A stretch of 64,000 nt of DNA from Haloferax marinisediminis. Lineage in GTDB: Archaea > Halobacteriota > Halobacteria > Halobacteriales > Haloferacaceae. Within the stretch, counting starts at the first letter, position 1; every line of letters begins with the position of its first letter. Where the stretch lies: contig NZ_WKJP01000001.1 of the NCBI RefSeq assembly GCF_009674585.1, positions 62,001-126,000 on the forward strand. Reading direction: 5' to 3'. Positions 34,848 through 44,368 of the stretch are shown one piece after another. The translations under genes were made by a program, and so were the position numbers. The notes under the pieces are model-generated. The model was not told where the DNA came from. It saw only the letters and a list, made by a program, of their open reading frames with translations, and made no database searches.

Positions 34848-36080
34848 ATGTTAATGCGCCGGTTCGAGCGAAAACAGAACGTCTTCGTCAACAAGGACGC
34901 CCTCGGAGAGTCCTACAAACCCGAGCGCATCGAAGAGCGCGACGACGAAATCTCGGAGTATATGGACGCCCTCCAACCCGTCGTCGACGGGTGGGAACCG
35001 AACAACGTCTTCCTGTACGGAAACACCGGCGTCGGAAAGACGGCGGTGACGGAGTTCCTCCTCGAGATGCTCCTCGAAGACGTCTCCCAGTACGACGACG
35101 TCGACCTGAGCGTCATCTCGATCAACTGCAAGACGCTCAACTCGTCGTATCAGGTCGCGGTCGAGCTCGTCAACGAACTCCGGCCGGCCGGCGCGGAGAT
35201 TAGTTCGACTGGCTACCCCCAACAGACCGTCTTCAAGAAGTTGTTTCAGGAGTTAGACGACGTCGGTGGGACGATTCTCATCGTCCTCGACGAAGTGGAC
35301 TCCATCGGCGAACGCGACGAACTCCTCTACGAACTTCCTCGCGCACGCTCGAACGGCAAACTCGAAGATGCGAAGGTCGGCCTCATCGGCATCTCGAACG
35401 ACTTCAAGTTCCACGACCAACTCGACCCACGCGTTCAGGACACGCTGTGTGAGCGCGAACTTCACTTCCCGCCGTATCAGGCCCCGGAACTCCAGAACAT
35501 CCTCGAATCGCGTGCAGAAGTCGCCATCGCCGCCGACTCCTGCGAAGAAGGTGTCCTCAACCTGTGTGCCGCGCTCGCTGCCCGCGACAGTGGAAGCGCA
35601 CGACAAGCCCTCGACTTGCTCAGGTTAGCGGGCGAACACGCCGAGAACAAAGACGACGAGCGAATCACGCTCGACCACGTCGACATCGCACGACAGAAAC
35701 TCGAACAAGAGCGCGTCGTCGAAGGGATGCGAGAACTCACCGAGAACGGCCACTTCGCACTCCTCGCAGTGGTCTCGAAGGCGGCCCACGACGAGACACC
35801 CTGCCGCATGCGAGACCTCTACCAGGAGTACCTCCGTCTGTGCAACTCCGCCGGTATCGACCCACTCGCACAACGGTCGGTTCACAACCACCTCTCGGAC
35901 CTCCGGATGCTCGGCATCCTCTCGGCCGAAGAGAACCGCACTGGGTCGCGTGGGAACTACTACAGTTACGCGCTCGACGTTCCCTTCTCCAGCGCGATGG
36001 AGGCGCTTTCGGACGTGCTGTCGCTCGACTCCGTCCTCGGCGAGATTCGAACGAAAGCCCACAAGACCGAAGCAGTCTGA
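34848..36080 (+). CDS. orc: Orc1/Cdc6 replication initiator
   Basis: A 410-aa AAA+ origin-recognition protein that binds ORB repeats and helps load MCM helicase. Walker A is YGNTGVGKTAV (about residues 60-70), Walker B is LIVLDEVDSIGERD, sensor 1 is LIGISNDFKF, and the sensor 2 helix has DSGSARQALDLLRLAGE. The C-terminal winged helix (about 320-400) contains DPLAQRSVHNHLSDLRMLGI. It lies directly beside the repeat-rich intergenic region, the usual origin layout. The ATG at 34848 fits the TATA spacing; another ATG lies two codons downstream. Confidence 0.95.
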   Translation: MLMRRFERKQNVFVNKDALGESYKPERIEERDDEISEYMDALQPVVDGWEPNNVFLYGNTGVGKTAVTEFLLEMLLEDVSQYDDVDLSVISINCKTLNSSYQVAVELVNELRPAGAEISSTGYPQQTVFKKLFQELDDVGGTILIVLDEVDSIGERDELLYELPRARSNGKLEDAKVGLIGISNDFKFHDQLDPRVQDTLCERELHFPPYQAPELQNILESRAEVAIAADSCEEGVLNLCAALAARDSGSARQALDLLRLAGEHAENKDDERITLDHVDIARQKLEQERVVEGMRELTENGHFALLAVVSKAAHDETPCRMRDLYQEYLRLCNSAGIDPLAQRSVHNHLSDLRMLGILSAEENRTGSRGNYYSYALDVPFSSAMEALSDVLSLDSVLGEIRTKAHKTEAV

Positions 36081-36096
36081 TCGGGAATCCGACATC

Positions 36097-36130
36097 GTCT
36101 GAACAGGCACGTCAACGTAGTCTGAACAGG
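36097..36130. repeat. Direct repeat after orc
   Basis: GTCTGAACAGG occurs at 36097-36107 and 36120-36130 in the gap between orc and the convergent transporter gene. The meaning is unknown. Confidence 0.6.
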
Positions 36131-36170
36131 AAGCAAACGTCGTCTGTTTTCCCCGAGACCAACACGCACT

Positions 36171-36176
36171 AAAAAA
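36171..36176 (-). terminator. T-run terminator of the transporter operon
   Basis: A6 on the plus strand is T6 on the minus strand, 28 nt downstream of the transporter stop codon, a typical archaeal terminator position. Confidence 0.45.
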
Positions 36177-36203
36177 GAGCGTCGCGGCCGTTCAGGCCAC
36201 TGG

Positions 36204-38447
36204 TCAGCCGAACAATCTCTCCCGAACGGACCGCTTCCGGGGGCGTTCGGCCAGCAACACTGTCGTGTCGAGGTCGTCGAGCACGGACAGGTTCAGCGAC
36301 CCACCGACGATTCGAGACAGGAGCCCTCGCTCCGTCGCCCCGACGATGACGAGCGACTTCTCTGCCGCTGCGTTTCCGATGGCTGTTTGGACGTCGCCCG
36401 TCTCGACCAGCAGTTCCACGTCTTCCAGTTCGTGGTCCGCGACCCACTGCTCCAGGAACTCCTGACCAGTCGCGAGGTCGTCGGCGACGTGCAGCACCGA
36501 GACGTGCGCGCCAGTCGTCTCCTGCAACGCCCGCGCAACCGCTGCAGACAGGTCAGATGAGTGGCCACCCGCCGTCGGCAAGAGTATCTCACTCGGGTCG
36601 AATCCTCGTTCGTCGAGGACGAGCACGTCACACGGGAGTTCGTGGGTCAGTTCGTCGAGCGCGCCCTCGGCTCGCCCGCCGGCGAGTTTCGTTCCGCTGT
36701 GGCCCATGACCAGCCTGTCTACCTCGTGTTCGCGTGCCACGTGGAACACCTCAGCGAGCCCCTCGTGAGAGAGAATCGTCCGAGTTTGGACTGGAACACC
36801 CAACTGCTCGGCGTCGCGTTGTGCATCGGCCATGAGTCCCCGCGACGTCTTCGAGAGACGGTCACGTTGCTCGGCCGCGGCTTCCAGCGACGTCTGGTCT
36901 GGCACCTGTATGACGTGCGTCGCGAGAACATCGCCGCCGTCGTGTTTCGCGAGTGCGGCCCCGAGCGTCACGAGTGCTCGCTCAGTTTTGGGGTTCGAGA
37001 GTGCGACCATCGTCGTAGTGGTGGTCTCGGAAAGGCCCGAACCGTCCGGTGCGACAGTTGCCGCCGCACCGACCACGGACGGTGGCAGGTCGTCGCGTCT
37101 GTCGAGGATGTAGCGGCCAAGGAGCCCTTGTCTCGTCGTCTGCCGGCGTGCGTACAAGGCGTACCAGACGACTGCACCGACGACGAACAGCGCAGACAGG
37201 ATGAGTTCCTGTCCACCGACGAACGCGAGGAGCCCCAGCGACAGGACGATGCCGGCGAGTGGCGTGAACGGGTACAGCGGTACCTTGAACGCCGGGTCGT
37301 ACTCTGGGTCGGTCTCCCGAAACACGATGAGTGCGGCGTTCATCAGCGCGTAGACGACGAGGTGGAGCACGCTCGCGGCCTTCGCAAGTACCTCGATATC
37401 CCGGCCCAGTGCGGCGATGAAGACGATAATCACGGCACCAGTGATGATGATAGACCGGTAGGGCGTCGCGAACTTCGGGTGAATCTCGTTGAGCCAGTTG
37501 GTGACGATTCGGTCGCGGCCCATCGCGAAGTTGATTCGGGCAGACGCCAGAATCGATGCGTTCGCGCTCGAGGCCGTCGCCAGCAACGCGCCCAACGTCA
37601 CGATCGTGACTGCGACGCCTGCGAGACCACCGGGGAACGCGACTTGCGTCGCCTGCGTGAGCGGTGCGCTCTGGCTGAGTTCCGGCCACGGAACCACGCC
37701 CAGCATGATGCTCACGAGAATCGCGTAGAGAACGGTCACGATGGCGACGCTCCCGATAATCGCCAGCGGGAGGTTTCGCCCGGGGTTCTTCAGTTCCTCG
37801 GCGACGGTCGCAATCTTCGCGTAGCCGAGGAAGGAGACGAACACCAGTGCCGTCCCCGGGAGGATTGCACCGTATCCGAACGGTGCGACCCCACCGTCAC
37901 CGAGGAACGTCGCAAGGTCGAACGACAGCCATCCCTGTACTGCGAACAGGGCGAGGATTGCCAACAAGATGGTGACGATAACCGTCTGCACGCTGCCAGT
38001 CTCCTTCGCGCCGATGTAGTTGACGCCGACGAAGATTGCGCCAGCGATGAGCGCGCCGACCTGCACCTCAGTGAGGAAGAGGATTTCCGGCATCGAGACG
38101 AGCGTGGCGAGGTACTGCCCGAAGCCGATACTGTAGAACGCGGAAGCGAACGCTAACCCCACCCAGTCGCCGAGGCCCGCGATCGAACCGAACAGCGGAC
38201 CGAGGGCACGGTTGACGTAGTAGTACCCACCGCCTGCTTTCGGCATCGCAGTTCCAAGTTCGGACACGGACACTGCGTTCACCAGTGCGATGAGCCCACC
38301 AACGACGAACGATGCGATGACGATGGGTCCGGCGGTACTGGCAGCAACCCCCGGTAAGACGAAGATGCCCGCACCGACCATCGTTCCGATGCCGATAGTC
38401 AGTGCCGACAACAGTCCGAGGTCTTTCGCGAGTTCCTCGTCGCTCAT
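36204..38447 (-). CDS. APC-family transporter with C-terminal UspA domains
   Basis: A 747-aa fusion. Residues 1 to about 430 form an amino acid-polyamine-organocation permease with about 12 helices. It starts with GLLSALTIGIGTMVGAGIFV, whose GAGIFV substrate loop is characteristic. The soluble part holds two universal-stress-protein modules (about 460-600 and 605-735), with ATP-loop-like glycines in VMGHSGTKLAGGRAEGAL and VGATERGLLSRIVGGSLN. Usp domains probably bind ATP/AMP and regulate transport. It overlaps by 4 nt the upstream UspA gene and is divergent from an Lrp/TrkA-C regulator. The substrate is unknown. Confidence 0.9.
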   Translation of the reverse strand: MSDEELAKDLGLLSALTIGIGTMVGAGIFVLPGVAASTAGPIVIASFVVGGLIALVNAVSVSELGTAMPKAGGGYYYVNRALGPLFGSIAGLGDWVGLAFASAFYSIGFGQYLATLVSMPEILFLTEVQVGALIAGAIFVGVNYIGAKETGSVQTVIVTILLAILALFAVQGWLSFDLATFLGDGGVAPFGYGAILPGTALVFVSFLGYAKIATVAEELKNPGRNLPLAIIGSVAIVTVLYAILVSIMLGVVPWPELSQSAPLTQATQVAFPGGLAGVAVTIVTLGALLATASSANASILASARINFAMGRDRIVTNWLNEIHPKFATPYRSIIITGAVIIVFIAALGRDIEVLAKAASVLHLVVYALMNAALIVFRETDPEYDPAFKVPLYPFTPLAGIVLSLGLLAFVGGQELILSALFVVGAVVWYALYARRQTTRQGLLGRYILDRRDDLPPSVVGAAATVAPDGSGLSETTTTTMVALSNPKTERALVTLGAALAKHDGGDVLATHVIQVPDQTSLEAAAEQRDRLSKTSRGLMADAQRDAEQLGVPVQTRTILSHEGLAEVFHVAREHEVDRLVMGHSGTKLAGGRAEGALDELTHELPCDVLVLDERGFDPSEILLPTAGGHSSDLSAAVARALQETTGAHVSVLHVADDLATGQEFLEQWVADHELEDVELLVETGDVQTAIGNAAAEKSLVIVGATERGLLSRIVGGSLNLSVLDDLDTTVLLAERPRKRSVRERLFG

Positions 38448-38920
38448 CCGCTGACCTCCGAATCGTTCGTTCCCGAACCCACTCTTCGTGACGAGCGGGC
38501 CTCGTCAACCGCGTGGAGCGACACGACTGGCACCTCAGAGTTGGCGACCAGTCGGTCTGCGGTGTCGCCCGAGAGTAACCGGACGAAACGGTTGCCTCCA
38601 CGGGGGAGGAAGGCGATAGCTGTGGCGTTGGCGTCGAGTGCCGTCTCGACAATCGTCTCTGCAGGGTTCGTTCCAAACTCGACGCGTGTCTCGATGGGAA
38701 CGTCGTCGTCGAGTCGTGATTCGAGGGCCGAGAGAATTCTCGTCGCATCGGAGAGTCGCTTCTCCATGGGTGCTTTATCCACCACTCCACCGCCTTTTTC
38801 GATGACGTGAACGGCGGTGATGCGCTGGAGAGTGTCGAGATGCGGGGACAGCGCTGTCGCGGTTGCGATCGCGTCGTCCTCGTTTGCGATGGGGACGACG
38901 ATGTGGTCGAACAGGGACAT
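38444..38920 (-). CDS. Universal stress protein UspA family
   Basis: A 158-aa UspA protein starting MSLFDHIVVPIANEDDAIAT, with TAVHVIEKGGG and the nucleotide-loop region AIAFLPRGGNRFVRLLSGDT. The end SEVPVVSLHA is the last strand of the fold. Its stop overlaps the transporter start, so it is the partner Usp of the APC-Usp fusion. GGAGGTG lies about 9 nt upstream of the ATG at 38920 and supports that start over GTG at 38932. Confidence 0.88.
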   Translation of the reverse strand: MSLFDHIVVPIANEDDAIATATALSPHLDTLQRITAVHVIEKGGGVVDKAPMEKRLSDATRILSALESRLDDDVPIETRVEFGTNPAETIVETALDANATAIAFLPRGGNRFVRLLSGDTADRLVANSEVPVVSLHAVDEARSSRRVGSGTNDSEVSG

Positions 38921-38924
38921 CCTG

Positions 38925-39086
38925 TCAGCCACCTCCGCCGACCGTCGACGAGAACCAGCGTTGACTCGCCTGGGTATCTGTCGTTTTCGGCCACGATGGG
39001 ACTCTCGATGCCTGAGTGGGCAGACGAGACGTGGTTCTCACTGGAGTTTCGTTCCGGGAGTTGCTGTCGATTGGCTCACTATCCAT
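38925..39086 (-). CDS. Candidate 53-aa leaderless protein upstream of uspA
   Basis: The frame begins MDSEPIDSNSRNETPVRTTS and ends with a short Gly run before TGA at 38925. Its ATG lies 23-30 nt from a clear TATA box, so the transcript would start at or next to this codon. Its stop is 4 nt before the uspA ATG, whose Shine-Dalgarno site lies within this frame. Together this suggests a leader gene translationally coupled to uspA. I see no recognised domain. It may be only a leader. Confidence 0.4.
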   Translation of the reverse strand: MDSEPIDSNSRNETPVRTTSRLPTQASRVPSWPKTTDTQASQRWFSSTVGGGG

Positions 39087-39108
39087 GCCCGCACCTAGTT
39101 CCGATACA

Positions 39109-39116
39109 ATATAAAT
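39109..39116 (-). promoter_or_regulatory. TATA-like box of the uspA-transporter operon
   Basis: On the minus strand this reads ATTTATAT, 23-30 nt upstream of the ATG at 39086. It is about 190 nt before the uspA ATG, so either a long leader or the small frame is transcribed first. Confidence 0.6.
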
Positions 39117-39134
39117 TTGCCCAATATATTTTCT

Positions 39135-39174
39135 ATACCGAAAATTCACGCACCATAATTTTTCAATACCGAAA
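39135..39174. promoter_or_regulatory. Two ATACCGAAA half sites upstream of the transporter promoter
   Basis: ATACCGAAA occurs at 39135-39143 and 39166-39174, 31 bp apart, about three helical turns. They lie just upstream of the minus-strand TATA box. The same CCGAAA core forms the palindrome at the regulator's own promoter, so both are likely sites for the Lrp-type regulator. Confidence 0.5.
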
Positions 39175-39425
39175 TGGAGGCGGGTGGCCGGAAACTTCGG
39201 TACACGTCAGTTCGCCACACTCCCCGAATCTGACCCACGACCGAGTCGACAGCGCCTGTGAGCGCTCTCGCGCCACGCCTCGGTCTGGCGTCGTGACTCC
39301 TCGAATCGCGCTCCAGTCGTGGTTTGTCGGCCGACAGCGTGAGTGTGGGCAGCCTCACGCGGGGTGGTTTCAGCGTGAAAAAGAGCTGTTTGAACCAATC
39401 GTTATATGAGTCTGGTGTGTACCGG

Positions 39426-39442
39426 ATTTCGGAAACCGAAAT
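39426..39442. promoter_or_regulatory. Palindromic operator of the Lrp/TrkA-C regulator
   Basis: ATTTCGG-AAA-CCGAAAT is a perfect 7-bp inverted repeat ending 15 nt before the ATG at 39458. A TATA-like TTATAT lies at about 39412-39417, so the palindrome covers the expected transcription start. Negative autoregulation is inferred. Confidence 0.6.
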
Positions 39443-39457
39443 TTCGCCCACCCGCAT

Positions 39458-40735
<1,278 letters not shown>

Positions 40736-40741
40736 CGCTAC

Positions 40742-40936
40742 TCAGGCCGGTCGGTCTTGTTGGAAGAGTCGCCAGAGCAGTATCACGCTCACGAGTGAGA
40801 AAGCCACGAACAGGACGAGTGACCCCGAGGCCGGTGCGTCGCTGAAGACACTCTCTGCTTGACTCACCGCACCGACCAGCGTAATCACGAAGAAGATGAC
40901 CAGGCCTCTCCGACTCGGACCGACCGGACTGTCCAT
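40742..40936 (-). CDS. Small two-helix membrane protein
   Basis: A 64-aa protein with two hydrophobic segments (GLVIFFVITLVGAV and SLVLFVAFSLVSVILLWRLF) and a short basic end. The ATG at 40936 is the only good start. The transposon remnant begins at its stop codon, so the insertion did not disrupt it. The function is unknown. Confidence 0.6.
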   Translation of the reverse strand: MDSPVGPSRRGLVIFFVITLVGAVSQAESVFSDAPASGSLVLFVAFSLVSVILLWRLFQQDRPA

Positions 40937-40983
40937 AGCTATTCATGTGCGCGAAGATACATGAACTTGCGGGAGGCTGTGAG

Positions 40984-41595
40984 TCAGGAAGAGAGGTTCG
41001 CCGCACGTCGCGCGAACACGAACTCACTCTTCGTTCCGAGGGGGTCGTCCGCGACGCGCGTCTCTAACTGGTCGAAGCCTGCATCTCGGAGGAACTGCAG
41101 TGTCTGTGACCGCCCAGGCGACGAGAAGAACATCTTCCCTCCCATCCACCCACGCCGGACGGTTTCGAACCGCCCACCCGGAAGCGTCATCAGGAGTGTT
41201 CCGCCGGGTTTCACCACGCGTGCGAACTCACGATAGACCGCCGGATGCGACTCACTCGGGACGTGAAACACCGCATGATACGCCGTGATGGCGTCGACTG
41301 AGTCGTCACGGAGCGGCACCGAGAGCATGTCGGCCAGCACCAACTGTGCGGCCGGAACCGTCGCCGTTGCCAGTTCGAGTCCGCGTCGAGAGAAGTCGAG
41401 ACCGATGCTCCCCGCTGGGAGGTTCGCGAGCGTCCGCGCACCGTCGCCACATCCGACGTCGAGGACGACTGGATTCTCTGGGAGGTCTCTGAGGAGGTTA
41501 GAGAGGAGAGCGGCATCAGACCCTGTCGGATCTCGGGTTCGGGCGTACGCCTCGGAGACGGCATCCCAGGCGTGACGAACCGCGTTTCGGTCCAT
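40984..41595 (-). CDS. Class I SAM-dependent methyltransferase
   Basis: A 203-aa methyltransferase with motif I VVLDVGCGDGARTLANL (about residues 43-59), motif II SIGLDFSRRG, motif IV ITAYHAVFHVPS and a post-motif VVKPGGTLLMTLPGG. The N terminus DRNAVRHAWDAVSEAYARTR resembles ubiquinone/tRNA-wybutosine-type small methyltransferases. The substrate is unknown. It stands alone. Confidence 0.8.
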   Translation of the reverse strand: MDRNAVRHAWDAVSEAYARTRDPTGSDAALLSNLLRDLPENPVVLDVGCGDGARTLANLPAGSIGLDFSRRGLELATATVPAAQLVLADMLSVPLRDDSVDAITAYHAVFHVPSESHPAVYREFARVVKPGGTLLMTLPGGRFETVRRGWMGGKMFFSSPGRSQTLQFLRDAGFDQLETRVADDPLGTKSEFVFARRAANLSS

Positions 41596-41636
41596 GTCAG
41601 TCGTAGGAAGCGGGACGAGATAACGGTCTGTCCGTA

Positions 41637-41642
41637 GAAAAA
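41637..41642 (-). terminator. T-run terminator
   Basis: A5 on the plus strand is T5 on the minus strand, about 28 nt downstream of the stop codon of the zinc-ribbon membrane gene. Confidence 0.35.
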
Positions 41643-41668
41643 GGTCTCAAGACGCCGTTAGAGTCGTC

Positions 41669-42277
41669 TCAGGTGGCAGTCTCGTCTTCCCTCTCGGAGG
41701 CTGCATCAGTCTCTTCGTCTTCCAATTCTGCATCCTCGTCCACCTCACCAGTTTCCTCCTCAGTCTCTGCTCCCGTTTCAGTGTCGCCTTCTGCGACGGC
41801 ACTCGATTCGGTCTCGATTAGCTCTGGACCATCGGTTTCTACCGCAGGTGCGACGGGCACTTCGTGCGCGTGTTCTTCGGCCCGAAGTGCTTCCGCCCGA
41901 AGTTCCGCCCTCGTGTACGCATCGTAGATCGAGAACAGCCAGACCGCGGGGAACAGGATGAACCCCACGAACAGGAGCGTCGATATCGCCGCGCCAATCG
42001 TCGCCACGATGAAGACGAGGCCGCGTTCGAGTTCGCGGTTGTATATCTGACCGAGTCCCGGAAACAGCGCCGAGAGCACGGCCGCGACGAAGGGGTTTCC
42101 ACCCTGGAGGATGTCGTCTACCGCCGAATCGACAGACGACTTCGGCGGCGCACGCTGGCGGACACCACACGAGGGGCAGATTTCGGCCTTCTCGTCGATG
42201 ATTTCCCCACAGTTGCGGCAGAACACCTCGTTCGGACCGCGCTCTCGACCGGGTGTGTTAGCAGAGGACGTAGACAT
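41669..42277 (-). CDS. Zinc-ribbon membrane protein with acidic tail
   Basis: A 202-aa protein. A zinc ribbon (FCRNCGEIIDEKAEICPSCG, about residues 19-38) is followed by two hydrophobic helices with the TM2-like pattern FPGLGQIYNRELERGLVF and LLFVGFILFPAVWLFSIYDA. The last 70 residues are almost all acidic or small. TM2-type proteins with zinc ribbons are common in haloarchaea. The role is unknown. Confidence 0.7.
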   Translation of the reverse strand: MSTSSANTPGRERGPNEVFCRNCGEIIDEKAEICPSCGVRQRAPPKSSVDSAVDDILQGGNPFVAAVLSALFPGLGQIYNRELERGLVFIVATIGAAISTLLFVGFILFPAVWLFSIYDAYTRAELRAEALRAEEHAHEVPVAPAVETDGPELIETESSAVAEGDTETGAETEEETGEVDEDAELEDEETDAASEREDETAT

Positions 42278-42372
42278 ACTACTGATAGTTCTCGAACACT
42301 CCTAAACTTACCCCGTATCGAGAGACGAGGAGACACGCAGCAGGTGTCGGTACAGAAAGAGACGAGAAGAGG

Positions 42373-42789
42373 TCACACACAGAACATAAACGGGTAGACG
42401 AGTGCCACCCGGTCACCGTCTTCGAGGTGCGTATCTAACCCGTTCAGATTCTCGTTGAACACGCCGTTTATCATTACTCGCGCGTACGCACGAGTCTGCT
42501 CGCCTTCCGGGTTCTTTCGCCACGTCCCGGGGAGGTGCTTGGCTTTGACCCAGCCGCGGGTCGTCGAATCCGACTCTCGCGTTGCCATCACCAACTCGCG
42601 AACGTCGTACTCGTCGAAGAACGCGTCGAGGAACTCTCGGAGCGTCTCGCCCTCGAAGCTGTACTCGAGTCGGTGAGTTCCAATCGCCGTTCGCACGTGA
42701 CCGGTGAATCGTGCTTCCACCGTCGTCTTGGATGAGGTCGCACTCGTGGTCGAGTCGTCCGTGGTCGACTTGCTGCCTATTGTTCTCAT
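42373..42789 (-). CDS. MoaD/ThiS-like beta-grasp protein without C-terminal diglycine
   Basis: A 138-aa protein. The C-terminal 100 residues have the ubiquitin-like pattern TVEARFTGHVRTAIGTHRLE, TLREFLDAFFDEYDVRELV and MINGVFNENLNGLDTHLEDG, ending DRVALVYPFMFCV. In MoaD, ThiS and SAMP proteins the chain ends in Gly-Gly, which forms the thiocarboxylate or conjugate. Here it ends in Phe-Cys-Val, so sulfur transfer by the usual route is unlikely. The N terminus is Ser/Thr-rich. The ATG at 42789 is chosen; longer frames to 42834 and 42897 exist. Confidence 0.7.
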   Translation of the reverse strand: MRTIGSKSTTDDSTTSATSSKTTVEARFTGHVRTAIGTHRLEYSFEGETLREFLDAFFDEYDVRELVMATRESDSTTRGWVKAKHLPGTWRKNPEGEQTRAYARVMINGVFNENLNGLDTHLEDGDRVALVYPFMFCV

Positions 42790-43073
42790 ACGGTCTAATA
42801 CGCGAGTCAGACAGATGAGTGTGGACCCGGACATGTTCAGATGCCACGGACAGGCCACCACTATGTAGACCGCAAGAAACCACCGTTGGAACCCCACCCC
42901 CGCGAATATTATCTACTTAGAAGTCGAATAGTCACCTCAGTGTCTATTTCATTTCGTTCTCACTCGCCGGGAGTTAGGATTGCAGACAGGCGGTCAGCTC
43001 CCTCGTCTGTGGGGTGCCGGGAATCAACAGTAGCGTGTCGAACAACCAGACCGTCACAGACAACTCACCTGTA

Positions 43074-44237
43074 ATGACGACAGTATTCGTGACAGACGGG
43101 CAACGACGCAGTGCACTTGCTGTCGTTCGTTCCCTTGGTCGCCACGGCGTGACGGTAGTCTGTGGCGAATCGACGAGAATTACCACCTCGTTTGCTTCGA
43201 AATACGTCGACAAACGAGTCGTCTACCCCGACCCGCAGACCCATCCCGAGGCGTTCGTCGACTTTCTCGACGAGTATCTCAGTACCCACGACGTCGACGT
43301 GTTACTCCCGGTCGAACACGCTTCGACGCGGTTGGTCAACAAACACAAAGACCGACTCTCGAAACACACACTCGTCCCAGTCGCCGGACACGAGGCGTTC
43401 GAGCGTCTCGTCCGAAAAGACCACGTGATGCAACAAGCCGAGCGGCTGGGCATACCGGCCCCACGAACGGTGTACCCGGATACTGCCGATGAGGCGTACG
43501 AACTGGCCAGAGAGCTCACGTTTCCAGTCGTCATCAAACTCCGCGATGCAGCAGGGTCGAAGGGGATTCAGTACGTCGACGACCTGGAGGCATTCCGAGA
43601 CGCGTATCGAACCGCGTGTCAGCTGGGCGACCGCCCACTCGTGCAAGAACGGATCCCACGAGAGGGACGCGGCGTGGGTGCTGGAATCCTCAGGTGGGAT
43701 GGAGAGATAAAAGCACGATTCGAGTATCAGCGCCTTCGTGAGTTCCCGCCGAGCGGTGGCCCCTCGACACTCCGTGAGAGTATCCACGACGACCGGTTGT
43801 TCGAGGCAGCGAAAACGCTCCTCGACGATGTCGACTGGCAGGGTGTGGCCATGGTCGAATTCAAACTCGACCCTCGGACGGACACCCCGATGCTGCTGGA
43901 GGTCAACCCTCGGTTCTGGGGGTCTCTCCACCTCCCGTACCGTGCCGGCGTCGAGTTTCCATGGCAGTTAGTGCAATGTGCACTGGGAAACGACCCAGAG
44001 CCGGTGACAGACTACCCCGAAGGGGTTCGATGCCGATTCTTGCTCCCTGGAGATATCTTGAATCTCGTCAGTCGACGCGACCGGGCCGCCCTCCGCGAGT
44101 TCTTCCCACTCGTCGAACCAGGCGTCTACTACGATATCCTCGACCGCACTGACCCACTGCCGACCGCAGCGAGATGTGTGGCGATGGCCCGGTACACGTT
44201 CGACCGAAACATGTGGAAACACGCGATACTTCGCTGA
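43074..44237 (+). CDS. ATP-grasp carboxylate-amine ligase family protein
   Basis: A 387-aa ATP-grasp enzyme. It starts MTTVFVTDGQRRSALAVVRS, a carbamoyl-phosphate/biotin-carboxylase-like preATP-grasp domain. ATP-grasp features include FPVVIKLRDAAGSKGIQYVD, PLVQERIPREGRGVGAGIL and VAMVEFKLD followed by MLLEVNPRFWGSL, where Glu and Asn bind magnesium. Such proteins make peptide-like bonds between an acid and an amine. Homologues near UbiA or sugar genes act in diverse pathways, so no substrate is given. The ATG at 43074 is preferred over GTG at 43014. Confidence 0.8.
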   Translation: MTTVFVTDGQRRSALAVVRSLGRHGVTVVCGESTRITTSFASKYVDKRVVYPDPQTHPEAFVDFLDEYLSTHDVDVLLPVEHASTRLVNKHKDRLSKHTLVPVAGHEAFERLVRKDHVMQQAERLGIPAPRTVYPDTADEAYELARELTFPVVIKLRDAAGSKGIQYVDDLEAFRDAYRTACQLGDRPLVQERIPREGRGVGAGILRWDGEIKARFEYQRLREFPPSGGPSTLRESIHDDRLFEAAKTLLDDVDWQGVAMVEFKLDPRTDTPMLLEVNPRFWGSLHLPYRAGVEFPWQLVQCALGNDPEPVTDYPEGVRCRFLLPGDILNLVSRRDRAALREFFPLVEPGVYYDILDRTDPLPTAARCVAMARYTFDRNMWKHAILR

Positions 44238-44368
44238 CTGAGAGCGAATACGGAGTGTCACGTCACAGTTCTGCAGTCGACAGCCGTAGACTGGGTAACA
44301 GTACGAATCCGATAAATTCTCATCGGCCGTGAGAACCATATCGTCTTTCGGTTCACATTGTAGACGCT

